Source: Nitrospirillum sp034427435 (GTDB lineage Bacteria > Pseudomonadota > Alphaproteobacteria > Azospirillales > Azospirillaceae). From it: a DNA stretch of 64,000 nt. The DNA lies in contig NZ_JAXQNP010000002.1 of the NCBI RefSeq assembly GCF_034427435.1, positions 1,054,001 to 1,118,000 of the forward strand. Reading direction: 5' to 3'. The notes beneath the pieces are model-generated. The model was not told the DNA's origin. It made no database searches and saw only the letters and a program-made list of their open reading frames with translations. The position numbers and the translations under genes were made by a program. Shown here piece after piece: positions 37,645 to 46,927 of this stretch (positions are counted from its first letter, which is position 1; every line of letters begins with the position of its first letter).

Positions 37645-38053
37645 CGCAGCGCTTTACATCGCCATCAAGCGGCACGCCGACTACCAGACGGGTGTCGCGG
37701 AGGTGAGCAATAACCGCTTGTGCAAGGCCATAGGGGTCAGCAAGCCCACGTTCTACAAAGCGCGGCAAAGCCTGCTGGAGAATGGTTTGATCTCGATTGT
37801 CGGGGACCGTTTCCCGTCCCGCTACGTGGTGCATGAGCAGCTTTGCCACTACGCGGCTGATCGCACGCCTGTCGCCCGAACCACTTTCCCTTACATACCA
37901 TCCTTGCAGTCGAAGGTTCTGGAAGCGCTGAGGGTTCAACCCCTCACCCTGGATCAGATCGGAACCACGGTCACCATCGGCACGGTCAATATCCAAGTCA
38001 TCAATATCAGCGCTCGGGATCCTGTGGAAAAGAAGGAGCGGCCTTGACTCCGG

Positions 38054-38226
38054 GGGCAGCGATTTTGACCGAGAGGGGCAGCGGATTTGCCCACCCAGGC
38101 AGCGGATTTTCCCCCTATGAAAAAAGATAAGTCGAGACGCGCCCGCTCCCGCGCAGCCCCCTCAAAGCGCGGAGTGGGAGCGGGCGCGGCTCCCCATCCC
38201 TTACCCTGCCCCTCGACTGTGGATAA
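38054..38226. other. Possible iteron replication origin: three repeats, long hairpin and DnaA box
   Basis: GGGCAGC(G)GATTTTxCCC-type repeats at 38054-38070, 38076-38092 and 38098-38114, with GCAGCG starts 22 and 21 bp apart (two helical turns). Then a 12-bp perfect inverted repeat GCGCCCGCTCCC (38139-38150) with 38176-38187, and TGTGGATAA (38218-38226), a perfect DnaA box TTATCCACA on the other strand. This is the usual content of a small iteron origin, right after a winged-helix gene. IS21-type ends also carry repeats with GGTCAAAA/GCTGCCCC-like sequence, so an IS remnant is the alternative. The gap 38048-38451 has no convincing gene. Confidence 0.5.
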
Positions 38227-38451
38227 CGTCGACCATCGTGAAAAGGTGGAGGATGGCTAACGGATGCGTGACGCCCGTCGCCTGACGGGTTGCCCCGGTG
38301 GGCGCACAGGCACCTCCCGTCCCCTCTGCTCCGCGCATCGCCAGGGCGCTGCGCTCCGGGGACGGGGCCCCCCTATGCGCTACCGGGACAACCTTGCGCC
38401 CGTCCAAGCGGCATGAACAGGCGGACGCAGCTGATAGGAAACGCTCCCGGC

Positions 38452-38751
38452 CTAGCTTTGGCCCTCGATATGATCCTTTAGAATTTCAGACGCATCGGCG
38501 CCCATGGCGGCGCAGTAACGTACATAGTCGAGCAGGTCCAGCAGCAGCTCCCGCCGTTCGTACTTCGACACGATTGACTGCGTCGTCCCCATCCGGTCGG
38601 CAAGCAGCGCCTGCGTGACGCCGCGGCGCTTACGCTCCGTGACCAACGCGGCGATGATCGCCGTGTAGGTGGGATCGAACTTATCCCGATGCGCCAAACC
38701 AAACTCCCCCTGGGTCTGGACAGGGGGTACGGCACGCCTGTAAATAGTCAT
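38452..38751 (-). CDS. XRE-family transcriptional regulator
   Basis: 99 aa. HTH core ERKRRGVTQALLADRMGTTQSIVSKYERRE (about 40-68). Residues after it (LLLDLLDYVRYCAAMGADASEIL) match the XRE/Cro dimer tail. Its start codon lies inside a perfect inverted repeat, so it should repress itself and possibly the rightward small gene. Typical of island or toxin-antitoxin regulation; no toxin gene is adjacent. Confidence 0.85.
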   Translation of the reverse strand: MTIYRRAVPPVQTQGEFGLAHRDKFDPTYTAIIAALVTERKRRGVTQALLADRMGTTQSIVSKYERRELLLDLLDYVRYCAAMGADASEILKDHIEGQS

Positions 38752-38764
38752 GAAGTGACTATTT
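38742..38764. promoter_or_regulatory. Operator-like inverted repeat over the XRE start
   Basis: AAATAGTCA (38742-38750) and TGACTATTT (38756-38764) are perfect reverse complements with a 5-bp spacer and include the XRE start codon. Both the repressor and the rightward small ORF at 38833 could be controlled from it. Confidence 0.6.
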
Positions 38765-38832
38765 CTCCAATCGCGGCGCTGGGTGGCCAGGCACCTCTGG
38801 CCATCAATGTTTCGCCGAAATCAGAGGCTGCT

Positions 38833-39021
38833 ATGGGCACCGTCATCGGCATCGTCGTCGTTCTGATTCTTCTACTGCCGGTATTGGCGCCGGGCTGGTT
38901 CTCCCATACCAGGGACTATGACCCTGTCGTGAAGAAACAGCGGGCCCAGCCGCAGCGCTATCGCCCGACCGACGACTGCTCTTCGATGTCGCTTTCGATC
39001 GGTAATATGCGCCCCCACTGA
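38833..39021 (+). CDS. Possible small single-pass membrane protein
   Basis: 62 aa from the ATG at 38833, with AGAGG 7 nt upstream. One N-terminal membrane helix (GTVIGIVVVLILLLPVLAPGW), then a basic, proline-containing tail. Diverges from the XRE gene across the inverted repeat. Not recognised; short enough that it may be chance. Confidence 0.4.
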   Translation: MGTVIGIVVVLILLLPVLAPGWFSHTRDYDPVVKKQRAQPQRYRPTDDCSSMSLSIGNMRPH

Positions 39022-39302
39022 TGGCCTCGGGGGCTCCTCACAAGGCCGTGAAAAGCCAGGGGCGCTTGTTTCACCAGGCCGACCATCGGCACGGCTTTTG
39101 ATCCGGAAAATTGCTTGGCGGGGGGTGATAAGGACGTCAGGCGCCACTGCCCCGACACCCCGCCGGTCGAAGGTCCCGGGCCTCATGATGCATTGCTGAA
39201 CGGACGCCGTGGCAAGCGCCAGATTTTGCCACGCAATAGGTCCGGTAACACACCTGCCGCAGCTAAAGCTGCTGCTAGTTCATTGTATTTCAATGGATTG
39301 TG

Positions 39303-39342
39303 TGTAACGCAGACCGCGTTACAGCGTAAGGCAAACGTAACG
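39303..39342. promoter_or_regulatory. TGTAACGC inverted repeat and extra half site upstream of hsdM
   Basis: TGTAACGC (39303-39310) and GCGTTACA (39316-39323) are perfect complements with a 5-bp spacer; a further GTAACGC follows near 39336. Lies 165-200 bp before hsdM in the gene-free interval 39022-39505 and may bind a controller. No C-protein gene is present in the cluster. Confidence 0.4.
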
Positions 39343-39505
39343 CACCCACTGTATTCTCCAGTTTTCCTGGAAAAGCGTGATGTAGGGCCGTCCGACCGAC
39401 GCTCCCTCCTTCACGGCGGCGGCCCGTGCGAGACGCCCCCCTTGTCCCCCCGAACGCGCCCTCTAATGTCGGCGCCCAAAGCTGTGACGAAGGGTGGGGT
39501 TGGGG

Positions 39506-41248
39506 ATGAATCAACAGGCGCTGTCGGCTTTCATCTGGTCCGTCGCTGACCTGCTGCGGGGCGACTACAAGCAGTCGGAATACGGCCGCGTTATCCTGCC
39601 TTTCACCGTGCTGCGCCGCCTGGATTGCGTGCTGGAGGCGACCAAGCCGGCGGTGCTGGCGGAATTGGCGGCCCGCGAGGCTGACGGGCTGAACCCCGAA
39701 CCCTTCCTGCTGCGCGCCGCCGGGCAAAGCTTTTACAACGCCTCCGCCCTAGACATGCGCCGCCTGATGGGCGATCAGGACCACATCCGGGAAAACCTGT
39801 TCAGCTACGTCGCCGCCTTCTCCCCGGCGGTGCGCGACGTGTTTGAGCGGTTTGAGTTCCACGCCATGGTGGAGCGCCTGGCCAAGGCCGGCCTGCTGTA
39901 CCAGGTGGTGGAGCGGTTCGTTGCCATCGACCTGCACCCCGATCAGGTGGACAACCACCAGATGGGCCTGGTGTTTGAGGAGCTGATTTGCCGATTTGCC
40001 GAACTGTCCAATGAGACGGCCGGTGAGCACTTCACCCCGCGTGAGGTGATCAGCCTGATGGTCAGCCTGCTGTTCATCGAGGATGACGAAGCGCTGTCGG
40101 TGCCTGGTGTCGTCCGCACCATCTACGACCCCACCGCCGGCACCGGCGGCATGCTGTCCACCGCCGGGGAATATCTGGCGGAGCATAACCCCCGCGCCCG
40201 CCTGACCATGTATGGCCAGGAGCTGAACCCCGAATCCTACGCCATCTGTAAAGCCGACATGCTGATCAAGGGCCAGGAGGTGGCCAACATCGTGTTCGGC
40301 AACACCCTGTCCGACGACGGCCACCCTCATAAGACCTTCGATTACATGCTGTCCAACCCGCCCTTCGGCGTGGAGTGGAAGAAGGTGGAGAAGGAGGTCC
40401 GCAAGGAACATGAGACCCAGGGCTACAACGGCCGCTTCGGCCCAGGCCTGCCTCGCGTGTCCGACGGCTCCATGCTGTTCCTGCTGCACCTGATTGCCAA
40501 GATGCGGCCGGTGGCGGAGGGCGGCAGCCGCTTCGGCATCGTCCTCAACGGCTCCCCCCTCTTCACCGGCGGGGCCGGCAGCGGGGAGAGTGAAATCCGC
40601 CGTTACGTGCTGGAGAATGACTTGCTGGAGGCCATCATCGGCCTGCCCACGGACATGTTCTACAACACCGGCATCGCCACCTACGTCTGGATCGTCACCA
40701 ACCGCAAGCCGGCGCACCGCAAGGGCAAGGTCCAACTGATCGACGCCTCGGCCATGTGGCAGAAGATGCGCAAAAGCCTGGGCTCCAAGCGCAAGGAACT
40801 GTCCGACGATCACATTGCCGAGATCACCCGCCTGTTCGGCCAGTTCGTGGAGGCGGAGAAGGACGGCAAGCCCATCAGCCGCATCTTCCCCAACACCGCC
40901 TTCGGCTATCGCACCATCACCGTGGAACGACCGGAGCGGAATGAGGATGGCGACATCATCCTGGGCATCCGGGGCAAGCAAAAGGGCAAGCCGCAGCCCG
41001 ATGCCAAGCTGCGCGATACCGAGAACGTGCCGCTGGATGAGGATGTCGAGGCCTACTTCAAGCGCGAGGTTCTGCCCCACGCCCCTGACGCCTGGATCGA
41101 CCACGAGAAGACCAAGGTCGGCTACGAAATCCCCTTCAACCGCCACTTCTACGTCTTCCAGCCGCCGCGCTCCCTGGAGGAAATCGACAAGGACCTGCGG
41201 GAGGTGGTGGGCCGTATCCAGGTCATGCTGACCGAGGTGATGGGATGA
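39506..41248 (+). CDS. hsdM: Type I restriction-modification methyltransferase subunit HsdM
   Basis: 580 aa from the ATG at 39506. N-terminal HsdM_N domain (FIWSVADLLRGDYKQSEYGRV), then an N6-adenine methyltransferase fold with SAM motif DPTAGTGGML and catalytic motif NPPFG. HFTPREVI and GSPLFTGGAGSGESEIRRY are conserved HsdM stretches. With HsdS it methylates both strands of a bipartite site. Overlaps rhuM by 4 bp (ATGA), so M, RhuM and S are translated as one coupled unit. Confidence 0.95.
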   Translation: MNQQALSAFIWSVADLLRGDYKQSEYGRVILPFTVLRRLDCVLEATKPAVLAELAAREADGLNPEPFLLRAAGQSFYNASALDMRRLMGDQDHIRENLFSYVAAFSPAVRDVFERFEFHAMVERLAKAGLLYQVVERFVAIDLHPDQVDNHQMGLVFEELICRFAELSNETAGEHFTPREVISLMVSLLFIEDDEALSVPGVVRTIYDPTAGTGGMLSTAGEYLAEHNPRARLTMYGQELNPESYAICKADMLIKGQEVANIVFGNTLSDDGHPHKTFDYMLSNPPFGVEWKKVEKEVRKEHETQGYNGRFGPGLPRVSDGSMLFLLHLIAKMRPVAEGGSRFGIVLNGSPLFTGGAGSGESEIRRYVLENDLLEAIIGLPTDMFYNTGIATYVWIVTNRKPAHRKGKVQLIDASAMWQKMRKSLGSKRKELSDDHIAEITRLFGQFVEAEKDGKPISRIFPNTAFGYRTITVERPERNEDGDIILGIRGKQKGKPQPDAKLRDTENVPLDEDVEAYFKREVLPHAPDAWIDHEKTKVGYEIPFNRHFYVFQPPRSLEEIDKDLREVVGRIQVMLTEVMG

Positions 41249-42288
41249 CCGGCGCCTTCATCCTCTACAATACCGAGGACGGACAGGCCCAGGTTCGACT
41301 TCAGGTGCTCGACGGCACCGTCTGGCTTAGCCAGCTAGAAATGGCGGCGCTGTTTCTGACGACAAAACAGAATGTTAGCGTCCATGTCCGCAATATTTTG
41401 GCGGAGGGCGAACTAACGGCGGATCGAACTGTCAAAGAAAATTTGACGGTTCAAACCGAGGGTGGACGCCAGGTGCGCCGCACCGTCACCCTCTATGGCC
41501 TGGACATGATCCTGGCCGTGGGATTTCGCGTGCGCAGCCCGCGCGGCACGCAGTTCCGCCGCTGGGCCAACAGCGTGCTCAAGGACTATCTGGTCAAGGG
41601 CTTCGCCATCGATGACCGCCGGCTGAAGGAGCCGGCCGGGGGCTTCGATTATTTCGATGAGTTGCTGGAGCGCATCCAGGCCATCCGTGCCTCGGAAAAG
41701 CGCTTCTACCAAAAGGTCCGCGACCTGTTCGCCACGGCCGCCGACTATGACGGCCATGCGGAGACCGCCCGCCGCTTTTTCCAGACCATTCAGAACAAGA
41801 TGCTGTGGGCGGTGACCAGCCACACGGCGGCGGAATTGATCGTGGCCCGCGCCAACCCCGACCAGGCCAATATGGGCCTGACCGCCTGGACCGGCGACCG
41901 GGTGCGCAAGGCCGACATCGCCACCGCCAAGAACTATCTGACCGATGCCGAGGGGCAGGAGTTGAACCGCCTGGTCTCCGCCTTCCTGGACCTGGCGACC
42001 GACCGGGCGCGGCGGCGCCAGCAAACCACCATGGCCGAGTGGGCGCAGTTCGTGGACAACTACCTGAAATTGGCGGACCGCCCGGTCCTGACCCACGCCG
42101 GCAGCGTCAGCCATGATCGCATGCTGCACCTGGTGGACCAGCACTATCAGGCCTTCGACGCCGCCCGCCGCGAGGCCGAGCGGCAGCGGGCCGAGCAGGA
42201 CTATGAGCAAGACGTTGAGGACGAGTTGACCCGCATTGAATCCGGCCTGCGCAGCCAGGCGCCATCACGCCGGGAGGACAAGGTATGA
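41245..42288 (+). CDS. RhuM family protein
   Basis: 347 aa. Virulence_RhuM family: VWLSQLEMAALFLTTKQNVSVHVRNI, VTLYGLDMILAVGFRVRSPRGTQFRRWAN and the C-terminal helical part ending in a highly charged tail. First seen in Salmonella SPI-3 and common inside type I restriction-modification operons in defence islands; function unknown. It sits between hsdM and hsdS with 4-bp overlaps on each side, which argues for a role linked to the complex or its regulation. Confidence 0.9.
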   Translation: MTGAFILYNTEDGQAQVRLQVLDGTVWLSQLEMAALFLTTKQNVSVHVRNILAEGELTADRTVKENLTVQTEGGRQVRRTVTLYGLDMILAVGFRVRSPRGTQFRRWANSVLKDYLVKGFAIDDRRLKEPAGGFDYFDELLERIQAIRASEKRFYQKVRDLFATAADYDGHAETARRFFQTIQNKMLWAVTSHTAAELIVARANPDQANMGLTAWTGDRVRKADIATAKNYLTDAEGQELNRLVSAFLDLATDRARRRQQTTMAEWAQFVDNYLKLADRPVLTHAGSVSHDRMLHLVDQHYQAFDAARREAERQRAEQDYEQDVEDELTRIESGLRSQAPSRREDKV

Positions 42289-43634
42289 GCCTGCCCCGGT
42301 ATGCCGAGTATAAGGACAGCGGGATTGAGTGGCTGGGGGAGGTGCCGGCGCATTGGGAGATAAAGCGATTAAAACAAGTTGGAAGACTTGTTGGGGGTGC
42401 AGGGTTTCCCCATGAATATCAGGATAAAGAAGGGGAGGATTTTCCCTTTTATAAGGTATCAGACCTGGGAATCTCTCTAGATGGGAGAAATATGGGGATT
42501 CCAGGGAACTCCGTCAGTCGCGATATATCCATTATTTTGGGTGCCAAGATTATTCCGAACGGATCCATAATTTATGCCAAGATCGGAGCGGCGCTTTTGC
42601 TCAATAGGCGACGCGTCACGGTTATTGATTGCTGTATTGATAACAATATGTCGGCATTTGTTCCGCACTTGGAAAAAATATCATCATCTTGGGCATGGTA
42701 TTGGCTAAGCATAGTTGATTTTGGGAAATTCGTGAACCCTGGAGCTGTTCCCTCTCTCAGCGAAGGTGACCAGTCCATATTGCCATTTCTGGTCCCAGAT
42801 ATTCAGGAGCAGCATGCCATAACTGCCTTCCTCGACCGCGAAACGGCCAAGATCGACGCCCTGATTGCCGAACAGGAGCGCCTGATTGCCCTGCTGGCGG
42901 AAAAGCGTCAGGCCGTCATCTCCCACGCCGTTACTAAGGGCCTCAACCCCGCCGCCCCGATGAAGGACAGCGGTATCGATTGGCTGGGCGAGGTGCCGGC
43001 GCACTGGGAAGTGAAGCGCCTAAAGTTCCTTGCCCGTGTACAAAGTGGCGTCGCAAAAGGGCGTGACCTAGGTGACGTGGAAACTGTTGTGGTCCCTTTC
43101 TTGCGCGTAGCCAACGTTCAAGATGGATATCTAGATCTAGAAGACGTCGCTGCAATAGAAATTGGCCTGCATGAGGTTGCTCGTTATCTTCTGCAGCCTG
43201 GGGATGTTCTTATGAACGAGGGAGGTGATTTTGATAAGCTTGGTCGAGGTCATGTGTGGAACGGCGAAATAGAAAAATGCATACATCAGAATCACGTTTT
43301 TGCCGTTAGACCAGAGAAAATCGAGCCGGAATGGCTGAATTTACTCACTAGCTCAGAGAGTGGCCGTTTCTATTTCATGTCTAGATCCAAACAGAGCACA
43401 AATTTGGCCTCTATCTCATCCACAAATATTTATGAATTCCCCATGATGTGCCCACCTGTGGTGGAAAGACAGGCCATTGTCAGGCATGTCCAGGTCGAAC
43501 GTGCCAAACTGGATACCCTTACGGCCGAAGCCCAATCTGCCATCGCCCTGCTAAAGGAGCACCGCGCCGCCCTAATCTCCGCCGCCGTCACGGGCAAGAT
43601 CGACGTGCGCGGACTGGTGCCGGCGGCAGCCTAA
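42285..43634 (+). CDS. hsdS: Type I restriction-modification specificity subunit HsdS
   Basis: 449 aa with two target recognition domains separated by conserved helices. Each half begins with the same phrase, KDSGIEWLGEVPAHWEIKRLK (near residue 10) and KDSGIDWLGEVPAHWEVKRLK, and each ends in a coiled-coil (AKIDALIAEQERLIALLAEKR; AKLDTLTAEAQSAIALLKEHR). The DNA of both recognition domains (about 42360-42800 and 43010-43450) is much lower in GC than the helices, as expected if domains are swapped between alleles. The target sequence cannot be predicted. Confidence 0.94.
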   Translation: MSLPRYAEYKDSGIEWLGEVPAHWEIKRLKQVGRLVGGAGFPHEYQDKEGEDFPFYKVSDLGISLDGRNMGIPGNSVSRDISIILGAKIIPNGSIIYAKIGAALLLNRRRVTVIDCCIDNNMSAFVPHLEKISSSWAWYWLSIVDFGKFVNPGAVPSLSEGDQSILPFLVPDIQEQHAITAFLDRETAKIDALIAEQERLIALLAEKRQAVISHAVTKGLNPAAPMKDSGIDWLGEVPAHWEVKRLKFLARVQSGVAKGRDLGDVETVVVPFLRVANVQDGYLDLEDVAAIEIGLHEVARYLLQPGDVLMNEGGDFDKLGRGHVWNGEIEKCIHQNHVFAVRPEKIEPEWLNLLTSSESGRFYFMSRSKQSTNLASISSTNIYEFPMMCPPVVERQAIVRHVQVERAKLDTLTAEAQSAIALLKEHRAALISAAVTGKIDVRGLVPAAA

Positions 43635-43662
43635 TGCCTTTGATCCTTACCCGGGGTTGCGT

Positions 43663-43696
43663 CTAAGCTAAACAAGACACGTTTCTTTTAGCTTAG
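43663..43696. promoter_or_regulatory. Inverted repeat before hsdR
   Basis: CTAAGCTAAA (43663-43672) and TTTAGCTTAG (43687-43696) are perfect complements with a 14-bp loop in the 70-bp gap between hsdS and hsdR. It could end the M-RhuM-S transcript or be the control site for hsdR; delayed R expression is common for type I systems. Confidence 0.45.
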
Positions 43697-43710
43697 CGCT
43701 ATTCTTGGTT

Positions 43711-46700
43711 ATGGATGGGACTGGATTGCTGATGAGCCTGCACCGGGAAATCGCCTTCGAGGATGAGATCTGCGCCCACCTGGGCGCCTCCGGCTGGCTC
43801 TACGCGCCCGGTGATGCGGCCCAGTATGACCGGGCCCGCGCCTTGTTCCCGGCCGACCTGCTGGCCTGGGTGGAACAGACGCAGCCCCAGGCCTGGGCGG
43901 CCCTGGGCAAGAGCCACGGCGATGCTGCGGCAGCCACCCTGTTGGACCGGGTACGGCGGCAGGTGGATGAGCGCGGCACCCTGGACGTCTTGCGCCATGG
44001 GGTGGAGCTGTTGGGTCTGCGTCAGCCCTTGGCCCTGGCGCAGTTCCGGCCGGCACTGGCCATGAACCCGGAATTGCAGGCGCGCTATTCCGCTAACCGC
44101 CTGCGGGTGGTGCGGCAGGTGCGCTATTCCCTGCACAACGAGAACGCCATCGACCTGGTGCTGTTCCTCAACGGCCTGCCCGTGGCGACGGTGGAGCTGA
44201 AAAGCGACTTCACCCAGGGCGTGGACGACGCCGTGGACCAATACCGCTTTGACCGTCAGCCGCGCCCGGCCGGGCAGGCGGCGGCGGAACCGCTGTTGGA
44301 CTTTCCGCGCGGCGCCCTGGTCCACTTCGCCGTCAGCAATGCCGAAGCGCGCATGGCCACCCGCCTGCAAGGGCCGGGCACGGTGTTCCTGCCCTTCAAC
44401 CGGGGCGACCACGGCGGCGCCGGCAATCCGCCCAACCCCACCGGCCACCCGACATCCTATCTGTGGGAGGAGGTGTGGCAGCGGGATAGCTGGCTGGAAA
44501 TCCTGGGCCGTTATCTGGTGACGGGGCGCGACAGCAAGAAGCAGATCAACCGCATCATCTTCCCCCGCTATCACCAGTTGGACGCCACCCGCCGGCTGGT
44601 GGCGGCGGTGTTGGCCGAGGGGGCGGGGCGGAAATACCTGATCCAGCATTCCGCCGGGTCGGGCAAAACCAACTCCATCGCCTGGGCGGCCCACTTCCTG
44701 GCCGACCTGCACAGCGCCGACCATACCAAGCTGTTCGATACCGTGCTGGTGGTCAGCGACCGCACCGTGCTGGACAGCCAGTTGCAGGAAGCCATCTTCA
44801 GCTTTGAGCGCACCACCGGCGTGGTGGCCACCATCAAGGGGGAGGGCCAAAGCAAGAGCGGGGAGTTGGCATCGGCCCTGCTGGGCGGCAAGAAGATCGT
44901 GGTCTGCACCATCCAGACCTTCCCCTTCGCCCTGGCGGAGGTGCAGCGCCTGGCCGCCACCCAGGGCAAGCGCTTCGCCGTGATCGCCGATGAGGCCCAC
45001 AGCTCCCAAACCGGGGAGGCGGCGGCCAAGCTGAAGCAACTGCTGTCGGCGGAGGAATTGCGGGAACTGGCCGACGGCGGGGAGGTGGGGACGGAAGACC
45101 TGCTGGCCGCCCAGATGGCGGCGCGGGCGGGGGACGCCGGCATCACCTATGTCGCCTTCACCGCCACGCCCAAGGCCAAGACGCTGGAGCTGTTCGGCCG
45201 CCCGCCGGACCCGGCGCAGCCGGCGGGGCCCGACAACCGGCCCCAGCCCTTCCATGTCTATTCCATGCGCCAGGCCATCGAGGAGGGCTTCATCCTCGAC
45301 GTGCTGAAGAACTACACCCCCTATAAGCTGGCCTTCAAACTGGCCAGCGAGGACCGCGAATGGGATGAGCGGGAGGTGGAGCGCGGGGAGGCCATGAAGG
45401 GCATCATGCGCTGGGTCCGCCTGCACCCCTACAACATCAGCCAGAAGGTGCAGATCGTCGTCGAGCATTTCCGTGAGAATGTGGCGCCCCTGCTGGACGG
45501 CCGGGCCAAGGCCATGGTGGTGGTGGGCAGCCGGGTGGAGGCGGTGCGCTGGCAACTGGCCATCAACCGCTACATCAAAACCGCCGGCTATGCTCTGGGC
45601 ACGCTGGTGGCCTTTTCCGGTGAGGTGATCGACCCGGAGTTGGGGGAGGCCCCCTACACCGAAACCAGCGGCACCCTGAACCCCGGCTTGCGCGGCCGCG
45701 ATATTCGGGAGGCCTTCGCCACGGAGGATTATCAGATCCTGCTGGTGGCCAACAAATTCCAGACCGGCTTTGACCAGCCCTTGCTGTGCGGCATGTATGT
45801 GGACAAACGCCTGGCCGGCATCCAGGCGGTGCAGACCCTGTCCCGCCTGAACCGCGCCCATCCCGGCAAGGACACCACCTACATCCTGGACTTCGTGAAC
45901 GAGCCGGACGACGTGCTGGCCGCGTTCAAGACCTATTACGAGACGGCGGAGCTGGCCGGCACCACCGATCCGCACTTGGTCTATGACCTGCGGGCCAAGC
46001 TGGACGCCCTGGGCTACTACGATGACAACGAGGTGGACCGGGTGGTGAGGGTGGAGCTGGACCCCACCGCCTCCCAGTCCCAGCTTGTCGCCGCCCTGAC
46101 GCCGGTGGCCGACCGCCTGCTGCGCCGTTACCGTGCCGCGCGGGAGGGGCTGGAGATGGCCCGTACTCGCCAGAACGTCGCCGCCATCCGCGAGGCGCAG
46201 GATGAGATCGACGCTCTGCTGCTGTTCAAGAAGGACCTGGGCACCTACCTGCGCGCCTACAGCTTCCTGTCGCAGATCTTCGACTATGGCAACACGGCCA
46301 TCGAGAAGCGCGCCCTGTTCTTCAAGCGCCTGCTGCCGCTGTTGGAATTCGGCCGGGAGCGGGAGGGCGTGGACCTCTCCAAACTCACCCTGACCCACCA
46401 CCGCCTGAACAGCCAGGGCCAGCGCACCCTGGCGCTGAGCAGCGAGGGCAAGGACCTGCTGAAACCCGTCACCGAATCGGGTAGCGGGGCGGTGCAAGAG
46501 AAGGACAAGGTCTTGCTGGCGGAGATCATCGCCAAGGTCAACGACCTGTTCGAGGGCAACCTGACCGACGGCGACAAGCTGGTCTATGTGAACCAGGTGC
46601 TGAAGGGGAAGCTGCTGGAATCGGAAATCTTGGTCCAGCAGGCCTGCAACAACACCAAGGAACAGTTCGCCAACTCCCCCGACCTGAGCGGCGAACTGAT

Positions 46701-46872
46701 GAACGCCATCATGGACGCCCTGGCCGCCCATGGGGTGATGAGCAAACAAGCTCTGGCCTCGGAGCGGGTGCGCACGGGCCTGAAGGACACACTCTTGGGA
46801 CCGGCGCAGCTTTATGAGGCGTTGCGGGCGCGCGGGCCATGGGGGCGGAACGTCGACCAAGCCGACGGCTAA
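43711..46872 (+). CDS. hsdR: Type I restriction-modification endonuclease subunit HsdR
   Basis: About 1053 aa; ATG at 43711 or 43735 could be the start. N-terminal nuclease with DLVLFLNGLPVATVELKSD (the D...ELK catalytic set), then SF2 helicase motor with QHSAGSGKTNSIAW (motif I), VVSDRTVLDSQL, ADEAHSSQTG (motif II, DEAH type) and LLVANKFQTGFDQPLLC plus QTLSRLNRAHPGKD (motifs V/VI). A long helical C-terminus binds M/S. Unbroken and of normal size, so the system looks functional. Confidence 0.95.
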   Translation: MDGTGLLMSLHREIAFEDEICAHLGASGWLYAPGDAAQYDRARALFPADLLAWVEQTQPQAWAALGKSHGDAAAATLLDRVRRQVDERGTLDVLRHGVELLGLRQPLALAQFRPALAMNPELQARYSANRLRVVRQVRYSLHNENAIDLVLFLNGLPVATVELKSDFTQGVDDAVDQYRFDRQPRPAGQAAAEPLLDFPRGALVHFAVSNAEARMATRLQGPGTVFLPFNRGDHGGAGNPPNPTGHPTSYLWEEVWQRDSWLEILGRYLVTGRDSKKQINRIIFPRYHQLDATRRLVAAVLAEGAGRKYLIQHSAGSGKTNSIAWAAHFLADLHSADHTKLFDTVLVVSDRTVLDSQLQEAIFSFERTTGVVATIKGEGQSKSGELASALLGGKKIVVCTIQTFPFALAEVQRLAATQGKRFAVIADEAHSSQTGEAAAKLKQLLSAEELRELADGGEVGTEDLLAAQMAARAGDAGITYVAFTATPKAKTLELFGRPPDPAQPAGPDNRPQPFHVYSMRQAIEEGFILDVLKNYTPYKLAFKLASEDREWDEREVERGEAMKGIMRWVRLHPYNISQKVQIVVEHFRENVAPLLDGRAKAMVVVGSRVEAVRWQLAINRYIKTAGYALGTLVAFSGEVIDPELGEAPYTETSGTLNPGLRGRDIREAFATEDYQILLVANKFQTGFDQPLLCGMYVDKRLAGIQAVQTLSRLNRAHPGKDTTYILDFVNEPDDVLAAFKTYYETAELAGTTDPHLVYDLRAKLDALGYYDDNEVDRVVRVELDPTASQSQLVAALTPVADRLLRRYRAAREGLEMARTRQNVAAIREAQDEIDALLLFKKDLGTYLRAYSFLSQIFDYGNTAIEKRALFFKRLLPLLEFGREREGVDLSKLTLTHHRLNSQGQRTLALSSEGKDLLKPVTESGSGAVQEKDKVLLAEIIAKVNDLFEGNLTDGDKLVYVNQVLKGKLLESEILVQQACNNTKEQFANSPDLSGELMNAIMDALAAHGVMSKQALASERVRTGLKDTLLGPAQLYEALRARGPWGRNVDQADG

Positions 46873-46927
46873 AACTAGGGGGTAGTGGGAGCGTACCACC
46901 ATGTTTTGGCTATGTCGCCCACAGTTC

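Larger units (their letters stand above)
34386..38047 (+). pseudogene. Winged-helix protein gene split by an IS66 element
   Basis: The 5' part runs from TTG at 34386 (AGGGAG upstream) to 34483 and the 3' part from 37645 to 38047. Removing the IS and one 8-bp target copy restores one continuous 166-codon frame: ...ARMHASAAALYIAIKRHADY then NNRLCKAIGVSKPTFYKARQ (a winged-helix DNA-binding segment) and ends DPVEKKERP. As found the gene is dead. It may have been a replication or regulatory protein, since iteron-like repeats begin a few bases after its stop codon; that role is inferred from position. Confidence 0.78.

Noticed and set aside
38117..38260. Small basic ORF MKKDKSRRARSRAAP... across the iteron/hairpin area
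   Set aside because: No ribosome site and it runs through the inverted repeat and DnaA box; probably chance.
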